Of a DNA stretch of 64,000 bases, positions 37,001 through 52,000 are shown in pieces. A program made the position numbers and the translations under genes. Positions within the stretch are counted from its first letter, which is position 1, and the number at the start of each line of letters is the position of its first letter. The stretch is from contig OX387185.1 in assembly GCA_947561395.2 (NCBI GenBank), positions 33,522,213 through 33,586,212 of the forward strand, read 5' to 3'. The notes beneath the pieces were generated by a model. It had not been told where the DNA came from, made no database searches, and saw nothing but the letters and a program-made list of their open reading frames with translations. Origin of the DNA: Buxus sempervirens. Taxonomy: Eukaryota > Streptophyta > Magnoliopsida > Buxales > Buxaceae.

Positions 37001-40000
37001 TGACTTAAAGGGTCATGTAGGAGAAGAGAGTGATGTTTATAAAAGAATTCTTGGAGGAAGGGGCTTTGGTCAAAGCAATGAGATGGTAGAATCAGTCCTT
37101 GAGCCTACAGTGGCTTATGACCTTGATTTAGTATATACATTTTTCCAAAATAGAATTGAACATTTCGTGACTCTTAGAAGTTGATCAAATTGAAGTTAAA
37201 TTGACTTTTTTCTTCTTAGAAAGAACGAATGTGCTACTTGAAGAGAGTGTAAAGTAATTCCAAGTGAGATTTTAGCTTCACAACATAGGTTAATGGTGAT
37301 GATATTTGTCTCAAGAAGTTGGAGAAAGACAAATACACTAAAATGAACCTAAAAATAAAATAGTGGAAGTTTAAAGGAGGGAATTTAGTAATTTTTATAT
37401 ATATAAGCTAATGAATGAGGCTAGTGGGAACCTTATAGGGGATCGGACTAGGATGTGAATTGAAATGGCCAATTGCGTCACAAAACTTGGGAGAGAAGTC
37501 TTAGAAGAATGGTGAGGTTGTATTGCATCTCATAAAGAAACATGGTAGCAGAGTGATGCTATCCAAGAATCTGTTGAAGAGAAAAGACTATTTTATAAAA
37601 CTTGGCAAAAGAGTAAAATCCAAGAAAATTTAGAAAGATATAAAAATGTCAAAAAATAAACGAAAAAGAAAATTACTGAGGCTAGGTTTCATGCTTATGA
37701 CAACATGTATGATATGTTTGGTACTAAAGGAGGAGGAAAATTCATTTACAAATTATCTAAATTTAGAGTGTAAAATGAGACACTTAGATTAGGTTTGATG
37801 TATTAAAGGTAAAGAATCAAGGGTTTTAGTAAAATATGAGGACATTAACGAGGGTGAAGTGAATGTCTTATGAAATTATTTAATGGGGAGGGTATATAGA
37901 GATCTAGATTTTGCGTGGATAATAGCATTAGTGGAACTAGAGGATAAATCTACATTCGTAGGGTTTGAGTTGTACAAGCTAACTATACTCTAGTCAAAAT
38001 GAAAATAGGAAACATGTTGGGCCTAGATGGCGTCCTTATAGAGTTATGGAAGTACATGGAGGATATTGACTTATCTTGGTTAATTTAACTGTTTAATGAA
38101 ATTTAAGGGTTGGGAAGATGCAAAATTCTTGGAGGCTTAGTATAGTAATACCAATATATAAGAATAAGGGAGATGTGGAAGAGTATGAAAATTACAACTA
38201 AAGTTATGACTTATTAGTCACACTATGAAATTGTGGGAAAGATCGAGGGAGTTATTTGAACCTAGATTAAGACTAATAACTTGAGTGACAAAAAACCAAT
38301 TTGGATTTATTCTTGAGAGGGCCACTATAGAAGCTATATTTTTTTTAGATAGTTAATAGAAATGTCTTGAGAAAAGAAGAAAGATCTGCGTACGATTTTT
38401 ATTGATTTGGAAAAAGCATAATATGCTTCCATGAGAATTAATTTGGTGGACTTTGTATAAAAAAAAAGGAGTACCAATGAAATATATGGATGCAATTAAG
38501 GATATGTATGAAGGGCCTAAAGAAAAAGCTCTTGGCGGTGAGACAACTGAGTTTTCAGTGAAGATAGGTCTGCACCAAGGGCTATTAGCCCTTATCTATT
38601 TGCTTTAGTTGGGGATTAGTTGACGTGTCATATTCCGGATGAGGTGCCTTGGTTTTTGTTATTTGGATATGATGTAGTATTGGTAAGTCATTCGTGAAAA
38701 GAAGCAAATATTAAGTTAGAATAATGGAGAGAGACTTGAATTAAAAGTTTTAAAATAATACATATGTATATTGAATATATGAAATGCTCTTTTAATACTA
38801 GTAATAATATAACTAATGAAACTATTAGAATTGACAATCTGGTTATCACTTATGGCTTTAAGCAATTTTTAGTGCGTTGGAAAATGTTCTGCTATTTGCG
38901 CTTTTGTAGTGACTTGCACATTTTGCCAAAAGGGATTATATTGCTCGGTGTTGTGATATGTTGTCAGTTTTGTGGTGCAGCACTCAATATCTTGATGCAC
39001 CTTGTGATAAATTGTACTGCAAAAGTTACACTATGGATTTACATCACCTCTTTGGTAAAGGGGCTATATTGATATTTAAAACTATTATTGTGAGAAACGT
39101 GGGCCCCTTTATTTTTGCATTCCTGCAGATTGAGATAGGAAATGATCCTCTGAAACTACCGCTTGCTAAGTTTTCTAGGCAGCTCTGCACCATTGGAAAA
39201 GACAAGATTTAGGTCCCTGTTTATGAAAGAGTGGAACACTAAAGATGCATGAAAAAGTCCCACAACTCTGTTGAAACTTGAACCAATGATAGAATCGTTC
39301 AAACTATCCTTTCCTTTATCAAATCTCCATAAGCACTTTAGAAAGTGTCATTCTGAAGAGAACCAATGGCAAATAACCCAATCACATTTGGGACTTAAGC
39401 TGGCAAATTTCTCTCACCTTCTTTGACAGTGCATGAATAAACTACTTTCCCTTTCCTTAGCATAAATAAATTATGAAACTTCAACAATTCTCTTAATTAC
39501 ATAAAATGGCATGAGGAAAACAGTCAGAAGGACATTAGACAGTTTGGTACCAAACAAATTTGCATAATTTACTTCTTTTGAAGGATATTCCATTTTAATG
39601 TTGGCTCTTTTACTTGTTGCTTATTCTAGCAGAGAAATCTGTATACCAGTTTTCATGTAAGGTTGTAGGCTTGTAGCCGAGTGTGGCTCTATGTACAAGG
39701 AGGAAGGTTATCAAACTGACACGGTGACACCAAGGCTGACTACTAATTAATGAAGATTTCAAAGACAAAACACCAAATAAGATTTGATTGTGCATCTCAG
39801 GTAACTTTAGATTTCATGGAAGGCTAGCACCTCAAAAGAGAAGTATATCATTGGCAGTTGAAGGCATGCCACTGTTATGATTTCAGAGCTGATGTAGCTT
39901 CAAGTGATATAAACTAGCATGACAAACAGAAGTGTTGGTCTACTGTGGGAGCTTGATCTACCATTGGATGACCTTGTGTTACAACCACATGGTTTCCTCT

Positions 40001-43000
40001 TTTGCTGGATATCTTCATCACAATGATGTATTTGAAGGGTTCCTTTGTCTCCAACCCTTTGGACTATGAAACTGCCGGAGAACCTCTTCATTATGTAGGT
40101 TTGGTTATTTTCTTCTCATTTTAGTTTCTCTATTCAGGTCTGTCATCCCAATCCTCCATCCACCCTTTCCTATCCTTAGTTCTATAGCCCTTTTTTTTTT
40201 CCTGGGATTTTCCCCTATTTTTCAATTATTCTGAATTCCTTCTCCGTTGAGCCCTTATCTGTTGTAAAATTTGACATCTTTTAACATTCTGTCAAATTTC
40301 CTGTTATATATTCCTTTCATCTTAGATTTGCTTTCTTTGTTCATGCTTGGCATTGTAGATTATCTCTCTGCTTTTAACAGAAGCTTTACAAGCAAAAGGC
40401 TTTCTTCTAAATGATCAATGTTGTATCTTATAATAGGTGTTTGGATTGAGGCACTGTGTAGGCATGCTGCTTGAAGCTTTGTAGGCATGCTGCGTGATTT
40501 TCTTGGAGTTTGTAGGAGAGCTATGAAAAGATAGTTCTTTCTCAAATTTATGTGGTTGAGATGGCTTTGCTGAGGTGCAAGGTTTTAAATTTTTGAATGC
40601 TGCTGAAATTTCGCCTAGCATGCCCAGCAGCATGCCTGCCAAAATGGGGGGAAAAGGGGAAATGTTAGGGAAATGATGTTTTTTATTTTGCAGTTTTTCG
40701 CCCTTAGGATCATATAATACATAAATAAGCTTAAAATAATAATCGTTAATCACTAATTTGTAAATAAAAAATACATTAGTTAAAACAAAAAAGCCAATAC
40801 AAGTGAATAAAATACAAATACAAATAAATAAAGATAAAAAATAGTCAAAATACTTACCATATGAGTCGGAGTCATATCCATATAGAGTGTCTTCCTGGCT
40901 CTATATAATCGTAATTGCTCTTGCTTTGCTTCTGCTTGGCATAAGATGAGTGTTCGACGTGTTGGGCATACTACTTCCAGGTCATGGTGTACCGGTATAT
41001 GGACAAATTTCATGAATATGTCTCTGATACTCACCACTATTGATATAGATAAAAATCCCATACCGTGAGTAGCGAGGGTCTGATGGTTGTGGTGGTGGGT
41101 ATTTGTGTTTAGGGTAAGCGAAAATATTCTCCATAAATTCCCCTCCACCTTTATATGTTGCAGTTGTATTGTATTCATCCCATATGACTGTGTCTACGAG
41201 TGTGAATGCTCTAGGTCCATCGATCCAAAACTATACGATATGGAACTCTTTTGTTTTGCATCCGAGGCCCCCCTCCTTCCCCTTCCCCTTTGTTGATATT
41301 GCTTCTGTATTTGTGAAGGTTCTATCCCTTGCTATCGACTATGGTCTATATCTTGAGTGACACCATGAAATCAAGATTCCCCTGTAAACTTTCTGACTCC
41401 AAAAGGGCTGCCACTGCATCCCCCTCCCCCTCCCTGTGCTTCATCACCACAATCGTCTCTATCATAATGATCATGACACCACCACCATCACTACCATCAT
41501 CACCAGAAGCATTGTCCCCATCACCAGATTCACCGCCATGACCATCATAATCATCATCCTCATTGCCTGGCTCGTGCAATTCCAACTCAGGTCGAGGGTA
41601 AGCTACTTGCTTCCCTTTTGGCCTGGCCTTCTAACTGGTCCCAACCCCAGTCCCAGCTAATGGAGGAATCAATAGCCTATCAAATGAATCTATGCTGTGC
41701 TGATGTCCTTCCTCTTCCATCACTGCATCGATATCAATGCCCATATCAGTTGCTGTCTTGGCAATATCTACATTGGGTTGCCCCGTTTGTCTCGTCAAGC
41801 TTAGCACCACCTTCCACCCACTCTGTAAATGGGTTGTCCTCCTCAACTGCATTGTGTACATCACATCAAGTGGGTCCTTTGGAGTGACATTCTTTGACTT
41901 AGTCTCGAGTTGCTTTTGGTTGAGCTTCATATTGTAATGGCAGAAGACAAGCTTCTGTAGGTTATTGTACGTCAAACAAGCCCTTTGCTTTACGTGGACA
42001 AGGGCAAATGGTTCCAATTCTCTCGTAGGCAGAGAAAGATGCAGTTTGTGTAAGCACTTGGTGTGCCACCTTGCGGAGTGTCGACGCATCTGTGGTGTAC
42101 ATGGCCCACCACTCACTTGAGAAAAGTTTTCAACTTTACATTAATAAATATTAACATATACGTTTGTACTCATACAAATGAAAAATACACTCAACGTAAA
42201 GTAAAAACTTAGTCTAAAATGATAACTATTTACATGGTATCATCCTTGTCCTTGGCTCAATAGCTGTTTGGCGGCCAAATGAGCCCAAGCCATTGCGATA
42301 CGTGATAAGCTTTATAGAAACAAGAAATTGAAATTGAAGTTAATAAACCATTTGCATGCCATGAAGGCATTGACTAATATTACTGTGTGAGAAATTAAAT
42401 TGCAACATAAATAGCTTACCTCATTGCCAAATAACCCCTTCGCCTTCGACTTAGGGAAAAGCTTTGCATACACATCATCAATGGCATCCTGTAACTCGTG
42501 ATGGGTCCATAGTCATTGAGAATTACTTTTTTTTTTTTGTATTCAGATAATGGGCTGCCACGGATTAAATATCATAGGTTGCAGGCTATTTAGAATACAA
42601 TTTTAACGTGTAAAATTAAATTGTTTCATTATTAAATATTCAGAATGTACCGGCACAATGGAGAGAGTGCTCCAATGTATTTTGCCATCTTTTGTCAATG
42701 ATCTTATGCATCCAATAGTATGATCTAGGCATGCAGCCTGGATATGCTCCTTCATTAGTCTCATGGACTCATAAATATTACCTAGGGTGGGTATGCATCA
42801 CTATCCACGGCCCTCAAAAGTCAAAACCATATAAATGGGTTCAAACATGGCTATTAGGTCTTGCACTTTATTCCAAAAACTAGCAGACAAAACAATGTCC
42901 TCATCCCTCCTCCCAATGGTAGTGTGTCTCAAAGGGCAACTAGTCCACCATCAGATGTGAACATGGCTCTTAACGTGGACCTGTGCTGCTGAATGCTTTC

Positions 43001-46000
43001 CAAGGCAATATAATTCGTGGCAAACCATATACCTGGCTTGACAATGTCCCTATGACATGCCTCTCTTATCATAGTTAGGATGATAGAATGGTTGTAGATG
43101 AATGTTGTCATTGCCTTAGCATTAGTTAGTGTGCTTAACACACTTCGTCTGTGTGCAATAGCATCTAGCATGAGGTCTATACACTGAGCCGTGCATAGTG
43201 TCCAATAAAGTCGGTACTTCTCTCCCATCATCAGACCGACCTTCTTGTAGTTTTACCCACCTCCTTAATCATTCCCTCAATAATTCAGCAATATAGTTTG
43301 CATCTTTAATTCGGTTAGATGCATCCATTGACTTCAAGAAAACTGCCCAACCCTTACAATAAGTAGTAAAATTAATGATCGAAAGTTTGGTTGGACCTGT
43401 CCAATCGTTACACATGATAGTGCAACTAAACTCCTCCTAGTAAGGCCTCAACTCATCAATGTAATCTTTTAGCTCCTTCCTCTCATCATCCAGATACTTC
43501 CTATAATCACACTGGGAGTGGGGAGAAGAACACCTATACCTGCCTGTTGTATCGCGTCAACCATAATCCTGTAGTAGGGGGAGGATTCTGCTTTTGTTGG
43601 AATATGGTTGAAGATAAAAAAAACTTGGAGATAAACTTCCTTATCTTCTCCTTGATGTTGCCTCCACTAAACATATGAGGCAAACGTCTCTGTTAGGAAT
43701 CCTTGCCCCTATAAAAGGACGACTCTATAGGAGCATTTGGCAACCTCGTACTCTATTCCCTCTTGAAAGGTGCATCATTACGTCCTGATAGGCCATTGCC
43801 TGCTTCAGATGTCCAAGCCCCACGTGAGAAGCTCCACCCTCTCTAAATCTAGTCTATCCCTATCTGTTTCCATATGCTGACCCCATTGATCCCTGAAATG
43901 TCTCTTCTTAGCTAGATTTTGAATGTCTACGTGATATGACGTATCATCTTCCTCATAATTGTCCTCAATGTCATCTAGGTCATACTTAGCACTTTCATGT
44001 CTCATCTGTATACCCTCCTCTCTCTCCGTCTTATTTGCTCGACCAGAAGAACTAGACTGGAGGTGCTCTCTCATCAACTTTTTCACCTCTGGTGGCACAT
44101 TTGGACAATTGGCCATATTCTTGTATCCATGTGCCAGATGATGCTTCAATCTGCACGCCCCTCCACCCTTGATCACATGGTGGCAATGGCTGCAAACTGA
44201 TTGTGCTCTAGACCCCTCATGTGGAGTCCCATGACTCCACTAATATCCTCTCATCGAGCCCTATGTCCACTCCCAAACCTAGTGTCCTCTCGTGGAGCCC
44301 TATCCTCAGACATCATCAGTGGCAAGTAGTAACTGGCAAGTATAATATAACTGTAGAAGTAGAAGCAGAAGCAGTAGATACTAGACACCTGTAAAATCAA
44401 CAAAAAAAATAAAAAGGAGATAACCTTTGTAAGCATTAAGCAATTACAAAACAAATACATGTTATTTAGCAATTGTTTTCAAAATTTTTTATTTTTTAAT
44501 AATTTCAACATAAAATATTATTAAATAATATATTTTTAAGTACTTATGTATATAGTTATAAACCATGTAGCAAATAATTATGCTTACCAACTATATATTC
44601 ATAATTTCATATGTTATTCATATTTTTTTATAATTTTTTTGTTAATTTTTTTTTCATCAAATGTTATTAAATAATAATTTTTTAAGTACTTTTATGTTGT
44701 GTAACAAACAATTATGCTTAATAATTTTAGTCATATGTTATTTAGAATTTTTAAAAGTTTTTGGCCAAATTATTTTAATTTTTGAATAAAATATTATAAA
44801 CTAATATATTTAAATTTTAATAATATTTATTTGTAAATTACTTTATTCTCAAAATTATTTAATTTTTTCCCATAGATACTTTTACTAGTTAAACTACCAT
44901 ATATTTACTTATTTATTGTAAGAAAGTGATATTTTTCATATATTTTCGAGTTAAATAATTAAAAAAATATTTTTTTATTTTGCAAAAAGAGATAAAAATT
45001 ATTAAGGCACCCATCTACAGATCCGGTGTTAACATATAAAATACTGAAATTTCATTCAAATCTAATAAGTTTTGCCCTAAAAAATTCAAGAAAAACACTT
45101 TACCTCAATGTTATAAGTAGGTTGTTCTTTAAATCTCATAAGAAATGCCTTCAATGGAAGCATGATCTAGCCTAATCTTGTGTGAATCTTGTTTAGAAGC
45201 AAGATCCCTCAAGAAATTGCATCAAAATTTGCAAAAGAGTGGAGAAAATGAAAGAGGAGGAGAAATGGTGGGATTTTCGTCGAAATGGGTGAAATGTGGT
45301 GGAAATGCTCCTAAAAAAGGGGGCATTTTGGCCCTTTTAGTGAGGCACGTGCTCTCGAAATTCCCCTATGCCGTAGCATGTCCCTAATTTCGGCTACATG
45401 AAGGGGAAAAGTTGCAAAGGGCATTTTCTTGGTCAATTTCATGCCACCAACCTCATAATAACGAAATTTTGCCGGCATGCCGGTGACATTGTAAACACTG
45501 ATGAGATGTATACTGTCGTGGAGAAAGCTAGTTGTGGAGGGCCAGACCAGGTTGGTATTCTTGGAAAATGTTTGGTGGAGCTCTAAAGAAGATGACAAAT
45601 GTCTTTGGCTGAACTCTGGATTTGCAAAAGATGATGAAAGGTCTTGTTGCTAGAACTTACAGTGCTATTTCTCAAAGTTATAAGATCCCAAAGCAAGTTT
45701 AGGGATAGAAGTTTAGTTTTTTTTTACAACTCATTATAGAAAGTTGTATGTTTTACTAGTTTAAATAAGATAGTTGTACATGCAATTGATTGATTCTTTT
45801 ATTTTTATTTTTATGAATAATGAAAATGTGAAGTATATATTATGTGGATGTAAAAGTATAGAGTATAGAAGATGAAGTATACAAACGTAAAACCAAAAGA
45901 TCACTCTGCAAACACCTCAAAACTCCAATAAGCCCAAAAAACAGCACCCTTGATGACCCACTATACAAAACGAAATGCTATATAACCCCAACCAAAACTA

Positions 46001-49000
46001 TTAACGCACAAGCTGAACAAGCAATTCAGCTTGATACCACCACAGAGAGGCACTCCCTCTCTCCTCCTCTCTTAACTCATACCTGATATCCTCCTCACCA
46101 AACCATCCTCCACACAAATAGGCGAGAAACACCATTTTTTCCACTCCTTCACAATATCTGAAGGCCATAACCCCTAAAATTCAGGAAGAACTGCAGCCCA
46201 CGATGCTACAACAATCATCATGGAGTCACCTGATCCACTGATACCCTGATATCCCTGAAAATCCTACTATTACGCTCCATCCAAATGAACCAAACAACTG
46301 CATGGAACAGCATATTGTATAACAATTTTCCCCTCCTTCCCAGGCCCGTGATTCTCCACTGATTAAATCATGCCTCAAAAGTGTCTGGCAACACCCAAGG
46401 AACATCAATCATGTCAAACAACCGCCTCCAGATAATACCAGCGAAACATATCCTCTTATTAGTGAGCTGTTGAAAAGAAAAAAAATGTGTACTTATATCT
46501 TAAAGGGACAATAACCCTTTATACTTCCTACAATGGCAGGTTCTTGGGAGAGAACACCGGTGATAAAACGTACCTCTGGCATTGGAAGGACTTTAATCTG
46601 TTGTAGGTCTTGCTGATGGTCATGGGAGGATTGAATGGCAATAGAACTAACCTTCAGTACTTTTGCTTCAGAGCATTCCTCGTCTTCCATTATTTCTAAT
46701 ATGATCTGGCATTGGCTTTACCTCTGATTTGGAGCAAGTATAGTTCTGCTACTTCTACTTAAAATTTCAGCTAAGCCTGATCTTCAAACATTCCTACTGT
46801 GTTTTGGATTGACTTTAACCAAAGTTTATTCAAGAATACTTGAAGGTTGGTTGACCTAGATCAAAATAATCCGTTTGAAGGCCTCCTGAGTACTGACTGG
46901 ATCAAGCAAAGGGGTGAAGAACCAAAATATTCCTTATATCATGTCTCTGTTGTCCAGGTCATCGGAAAATATTTTGACTCACAAAGTAAAATTTTTCTTG
47001 GATTGTCATTGATACTTGTATAAAGAGGATTTTTTATCATTCCCTTTGTTCTGAAAGTTTTTTCTCGTCATTGAAAGCTTTGTATTTATTGGCCATCACT
47101 TGGTGTGATGGTGAAATATTTAGGCTGCCAGCATGAGAATGTGGTTCAACTCTGAGCACTGCCACTTTGCATAGAAATCCCAAATACTGGGTCTGTTGCC
47201 AGATCACCCCTCCTGTTACCCTACTCGGCAGGAAATATACTGTTTGGTGCTTAAAATTTTTTGAAACTTTGTATTGATTTTCTGAGGAGGAAATAAATGC
47301 TTTTCTATATACATTCCCATCCAAGAATGAGGCAACATTCTTTTGGTTGGTGGTTTGATTTATTGGCATAAACTAGACCTCAATGGTTTATGGCTAGATA
47401 TGCACTAATGCACATCACGGAAATGGTTTAAAGGTTTGTAATTTTACTGAAATTTGGCTTTTGACTATCCAGAATTGCTCTAGCTCCTGCTTGTTTATAT
47501 CTGTGTTACATGGACACTTTACACAACCCAGAGTACCCGTGTCGGACAGGACATGACATGGTTATGGGTATTGGATATGTGTCGGATCCTTCACATGTTC
47601 TCTTGGACATGGCAACCCACGACCAACCATAAAATAATTATCAAATAATCAACTTGCAAGTAATGAATCAAAAAAGATAATAGTTTTTGCAAAGAGAGAA
47701 TGCATATTATCAAACTCAAAAATTGCAAGCAATGTCTCAAAAAGAAAAATACAGGGAAAAAATAGAAATATGAAAGCTAGGCTTCTAACTAGCATTATTA
47801 ACATTTACTTGGACACTTTTCAGCCGAATCCCAGTATCTTTATCCAAATTTTGGATGCTTCTCAACCGGGTCCTGAATCCTAAGTTTTGAAGGTCAAGTG
47901 AATCCGACTCTGAGACACATACCCACACCCGACACTCGTACCCGAGTCCATGTAACATAGGTGTATATTAAATCCTACTGAATTTTTTACTTTTTTATTG
48001 TTATTTGTGTTACACTAGTGCTTTGCGGTCTTTGTGCTTTAGTAATTCCATAATATTCTGAAGTTTTGGTTTGATCTTGAAGCCGGAGACTATAAACAAG
48101 ATGCTGGTGAACCAAATGCTCCTCTGCTTTGGAGTAATTTTTGCATCTCAGGTAGATGAATCCAGGCAGTTTTTTCAATTCTAGCTGTTGAGTTTGGTCG
48201 CATGTCTGAACGGGGCTTGCTAAATCATATGCTTATTTCCCAGGATAGTAGTGGGATGCTTTTGCTTCTTGGCGTGATTGAGCAGTGCCTCAAAGCTGGC
48301 AAGAAGCAATCCTGGCATGCAGCAAGCATCACCAATTCCTGTGTGGCTTTACTTTCTGGGTTGAAGGTACATATTAACCTCAATCGATCTGTATGAAACA
48401 TACTGCATGTTGTTTTGGTTTCTATCTTGAGCCCATTAATCTTTGCTCTTTCTCAGGCTTTGGTTTCTTTCCGTCCCCAAATTTTGTCGTTGGATGTATT
48501 AAGTTCACTCCAGAGTATCTTACAGGTTTGTCACAATTTAAGATGCTAGGTCTTATTTTCATTCTTCTTATTTACTGTCAACTTGATATTTTATTTTTGG
48601 CTTTTTTCCTGCTATTTGATAGGGTATTTTGGTGGAGGGGGATATTTGCGCATCACAACGTAGAGCTTCTGCAGAAGGCCTTGGTTTATTGGCTCGCCTT
48701 GGGAATGACATATTCACTGCGAGGATGGTAAGTTATATAATTTGTAGAACATTTAGTAAGCTTATTGTGTAAAACAAAGGCTAGAAATGCGTGGGAGAAG
48801 GGATGCATGCGTGAGTGTGTTTTAGTAATGGGGAGATTGCATATCGAAGGTTCCAAAGTTATGAGAAGAGGACTAAAAAGGAAATGAACGGAGTTGATTG
48901 GAAATGATTCTGGCACTATGATGGAAGATATAGTTGTTGAGATATCAGGATAGCATAAAAAGATATGTGTTGCTTACCTTGATTGTTCTTGTTGTAGAGG

Positions 49001-52000
49001 AATATTATTATCTTAGATTATTGCTGTTTGGAAAGTAATACTAGTATGATCTATGCTTTCAGTGAGGATTACTGTCTTATTTTTTGTATGCTATTCTCAC
49101 AAATTTTATTTTCTTTTTCTAATATGTGCTGGTTTCTATATAATTCTGTTAAATTTCTTTTGTTGCTTTCGTCTTCATTACTTCATTGTTTTTCATGTTA
49201 AATAGATGCGATCGTTGTTGGGAGATCTAATTGGTGCAACAGACCCATGCTATACTGGATCAGTTGCTGTTGCTCTTGGTTCCATTCATCGAAGGTAAAA
49301 TTTTAAGCTATTGTCATGAAGGTTTCCTCTCTCCATCTACTCTTGAGTGGGTTCCTAGTGCACAACACAATTAAAGTAAACAATTATTTTGTATATGTGT
49401 ATATAAGTATGCATGTTGTGCTTCAATATCGCATTTGTAGTACTTTTGACCTGGTAAGTCATTTTTGGGCTCATTATGATGATTACATGAATTTGATTAG
49501 TTTGATTTTTTTAGGGGCCACACCATCCAGAAAACCTATTTGCTACAACGAACTGGACACATTCATGCCCCGCATACAAATCAAATCATTATGTGTGCAT
49601 GAATGTGTCTCTTTTGTGTGTGTTTTGGGGGGTGGGGTTATGCAGCGGCATTGGGAGTGAGTCCCTATTTGTAGCAAATAAGAAACCTTCCATATGTGCA
49701 CCAAAATATGTCAGCATGTAGCACTTTTATGGGCCCACAAAGACCCAAACTCATGTTTTTGTGTTTTAAGCCTTACAGGTGATTTGTCTTATTGAATATT
49801 TCTATCTATAAACATCTGATTGTGGTATCAAAGTGCTGACATGTCATTTGCTATAGTGCCAAGCTGTAGTGTTTTTGATATGGTTGGGATTTTGAGGCTT
49901 TTATCAGATGTCTAGAATACAAGCATCTAATTGGGCCGTTTTTCTCGTCACAAGATAAAAAAAATGAGTCAGTTATTTCTTTTTTCTATAAATCCTAACA
50001 AAATGCTACTAGGGGATTGTTTTGGGTGGTTGGGGTGGTTTGTGCCTCTTTATCATTGTGCTTCCATGTTCTTGAATTTTTGATGGGGCCGGGCATGAAG
50101 TGGTGGCTTATTTCTATAAGTGAATCCAAGGGGAGCTGTTATAGAAGTGAGCTCGTGTTATATTTCTGGATCGATGTTCATCATTCCGTAGCTTAACGAT
50201 GCCTCCTTGTAAGCTTTGAATGGTTGCTGTTTTTATTTTATATTCGTAAATAGCTATAAGGGGACTAGTTCTATTTTTTAGATTCCTTGCCCTTTATACG
50301 ATTTTTTTTTTCACCTAGAGCTTCATCCCTCCTTTTCTATTTATGCAATAGTTAGAACAGAATTCCATATCCGAATTTGTTAGTGCTAATAAAGTAAATT
50401 TTGCTTTGTGGTCCCAGTTTGTAAAGCATGTTTGGTCTGTGATTGCTTTTGTTTCTCATGATGAATAAAAAACGACTTTGCTATGAGAAACAAAAACATA
50501 TTGCTTTTTTTTTTTTTTTCTCCCTTATTGCTTCTAGTAACGACTCACCCACCACCTTCACCACTGCCCACACCCCCACTCACCCTTCTACACCCAACAC
50601 CACCCAATCCTTGCCACCACCAACAATACCCAGCCACCCACACACACACAGCCAGCGCTTCCGCTCCACCACCAATATGAGCACCCATTCACTCAACCCA
50701 CCACCACACCCCCACCCACCAATACCCCCACCATCACTGCTAGCACTAAACAACCTATCAGCACCAACCATGCCCACCACTACTAACACCACCCTCCCAC
50801 CCATGACTACCATCACCCACAACCCCCACCAACCCCACCATGACTACCACCACCCATCTACAACCACCTACCACCATCACCCACCACCACAGCAACACAA
50901 ACACTCTAACGCCACCCACCAGCCACGACGACCATGATTACCTTTACCACCCACCACCCTCATCATGACTACCACCACCCACCCACTCACCTTCCACCAT
51001 ACCCCCACGCACCACTACTACCACTAAAACCACCACCACCACCATCATCATTAGCACTACCAACACCACCACCACCCCCAATCATAATAGTGCATTTTTA
51101 ACAATATTAGCCAAGAAGCCATTTTGTATTTCTGATGTTACCAAACATGCTTCATTGCAGCCAAGCAAATGTAAACCAAATAGTTTTGCTTCATGAAAAG
51201 ATCTTCACAGAAGCAAAAGCAATCAAAATTCTTTTACTTGCTTTTTGCAGCATGCTAGCAATTTTGGAGAAGCGATACCAAAATCAGCCCAAAAATCATG
51301 ATTTATTTTTGTTCACTTTCTTGAAATCGGAATTTTGGGTGAAATTTGAAGTTTTTGTGGCCATTATAATGTTTCTTCTCCTTGCATTGATTTTTTTGAG
51401 TCTTGAAATTCCGTGGAATTTGGTCAAGTAAACTATAGCAACCACTCCTGGCATCTCCACACTTACAGTTTTGGAATAGCAAATAGTCATAGGGACTTCC
51501 CTGTGTTCATGTTAAGTAGAGCTCTATTGCCCTTTTTAACTCTGATCCAATGGATATAATTGTGCTCTCTTATCTATCCAATTCTAGAATGTTCACAAAT
51601 TATTGTTTATTGGAAATATTGTCTATGGTTTTTTATTTTGTCATTGTATATTTATTTCATTTTGAACTCCTATGCCAATCTTGGGTTTTGTTTCTTTCTA
51701 AGTCTTGAAACAAGACCTCTTCATTTGAGTGGCCTAATGATCCATATGACTTTTCCCTTTTTTTAGTTTTATTATTATTTTTTTGTTTGAAATTTTTAAG
51801 TCTAGATTTCTTTAGGAGCTCTTTTTTCACTCTTACGCAGTCTACCATTCATCCAAACCTATTTAAGCCGTTTTGTCTAAATCTCGTATACCCTTTCATT
51901 ACTTTAGCTATAAAAAGAAATTTTAATTTTTCTTTGTTAGATTACATAATTCTAATTTTTGGCTGTTTTAAACATATCTCTTCTCTTTTATTTCATAAAT

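Noticed and set aside
36957..37184. 75-codon frame as an independent gene
   Set aside because: It is the best preserved piece of the RTE-type LINE endonuclease (GGDLKGHVG..) and has no separate identity.
50443..50937. 164-codon Thr/Pro/His-rich frame as a possible proline-rich protein
   Set aside because: It lies in a C/A-only repeat tract inside a SWEETIE intron, and both strands are open for compositional reasons.
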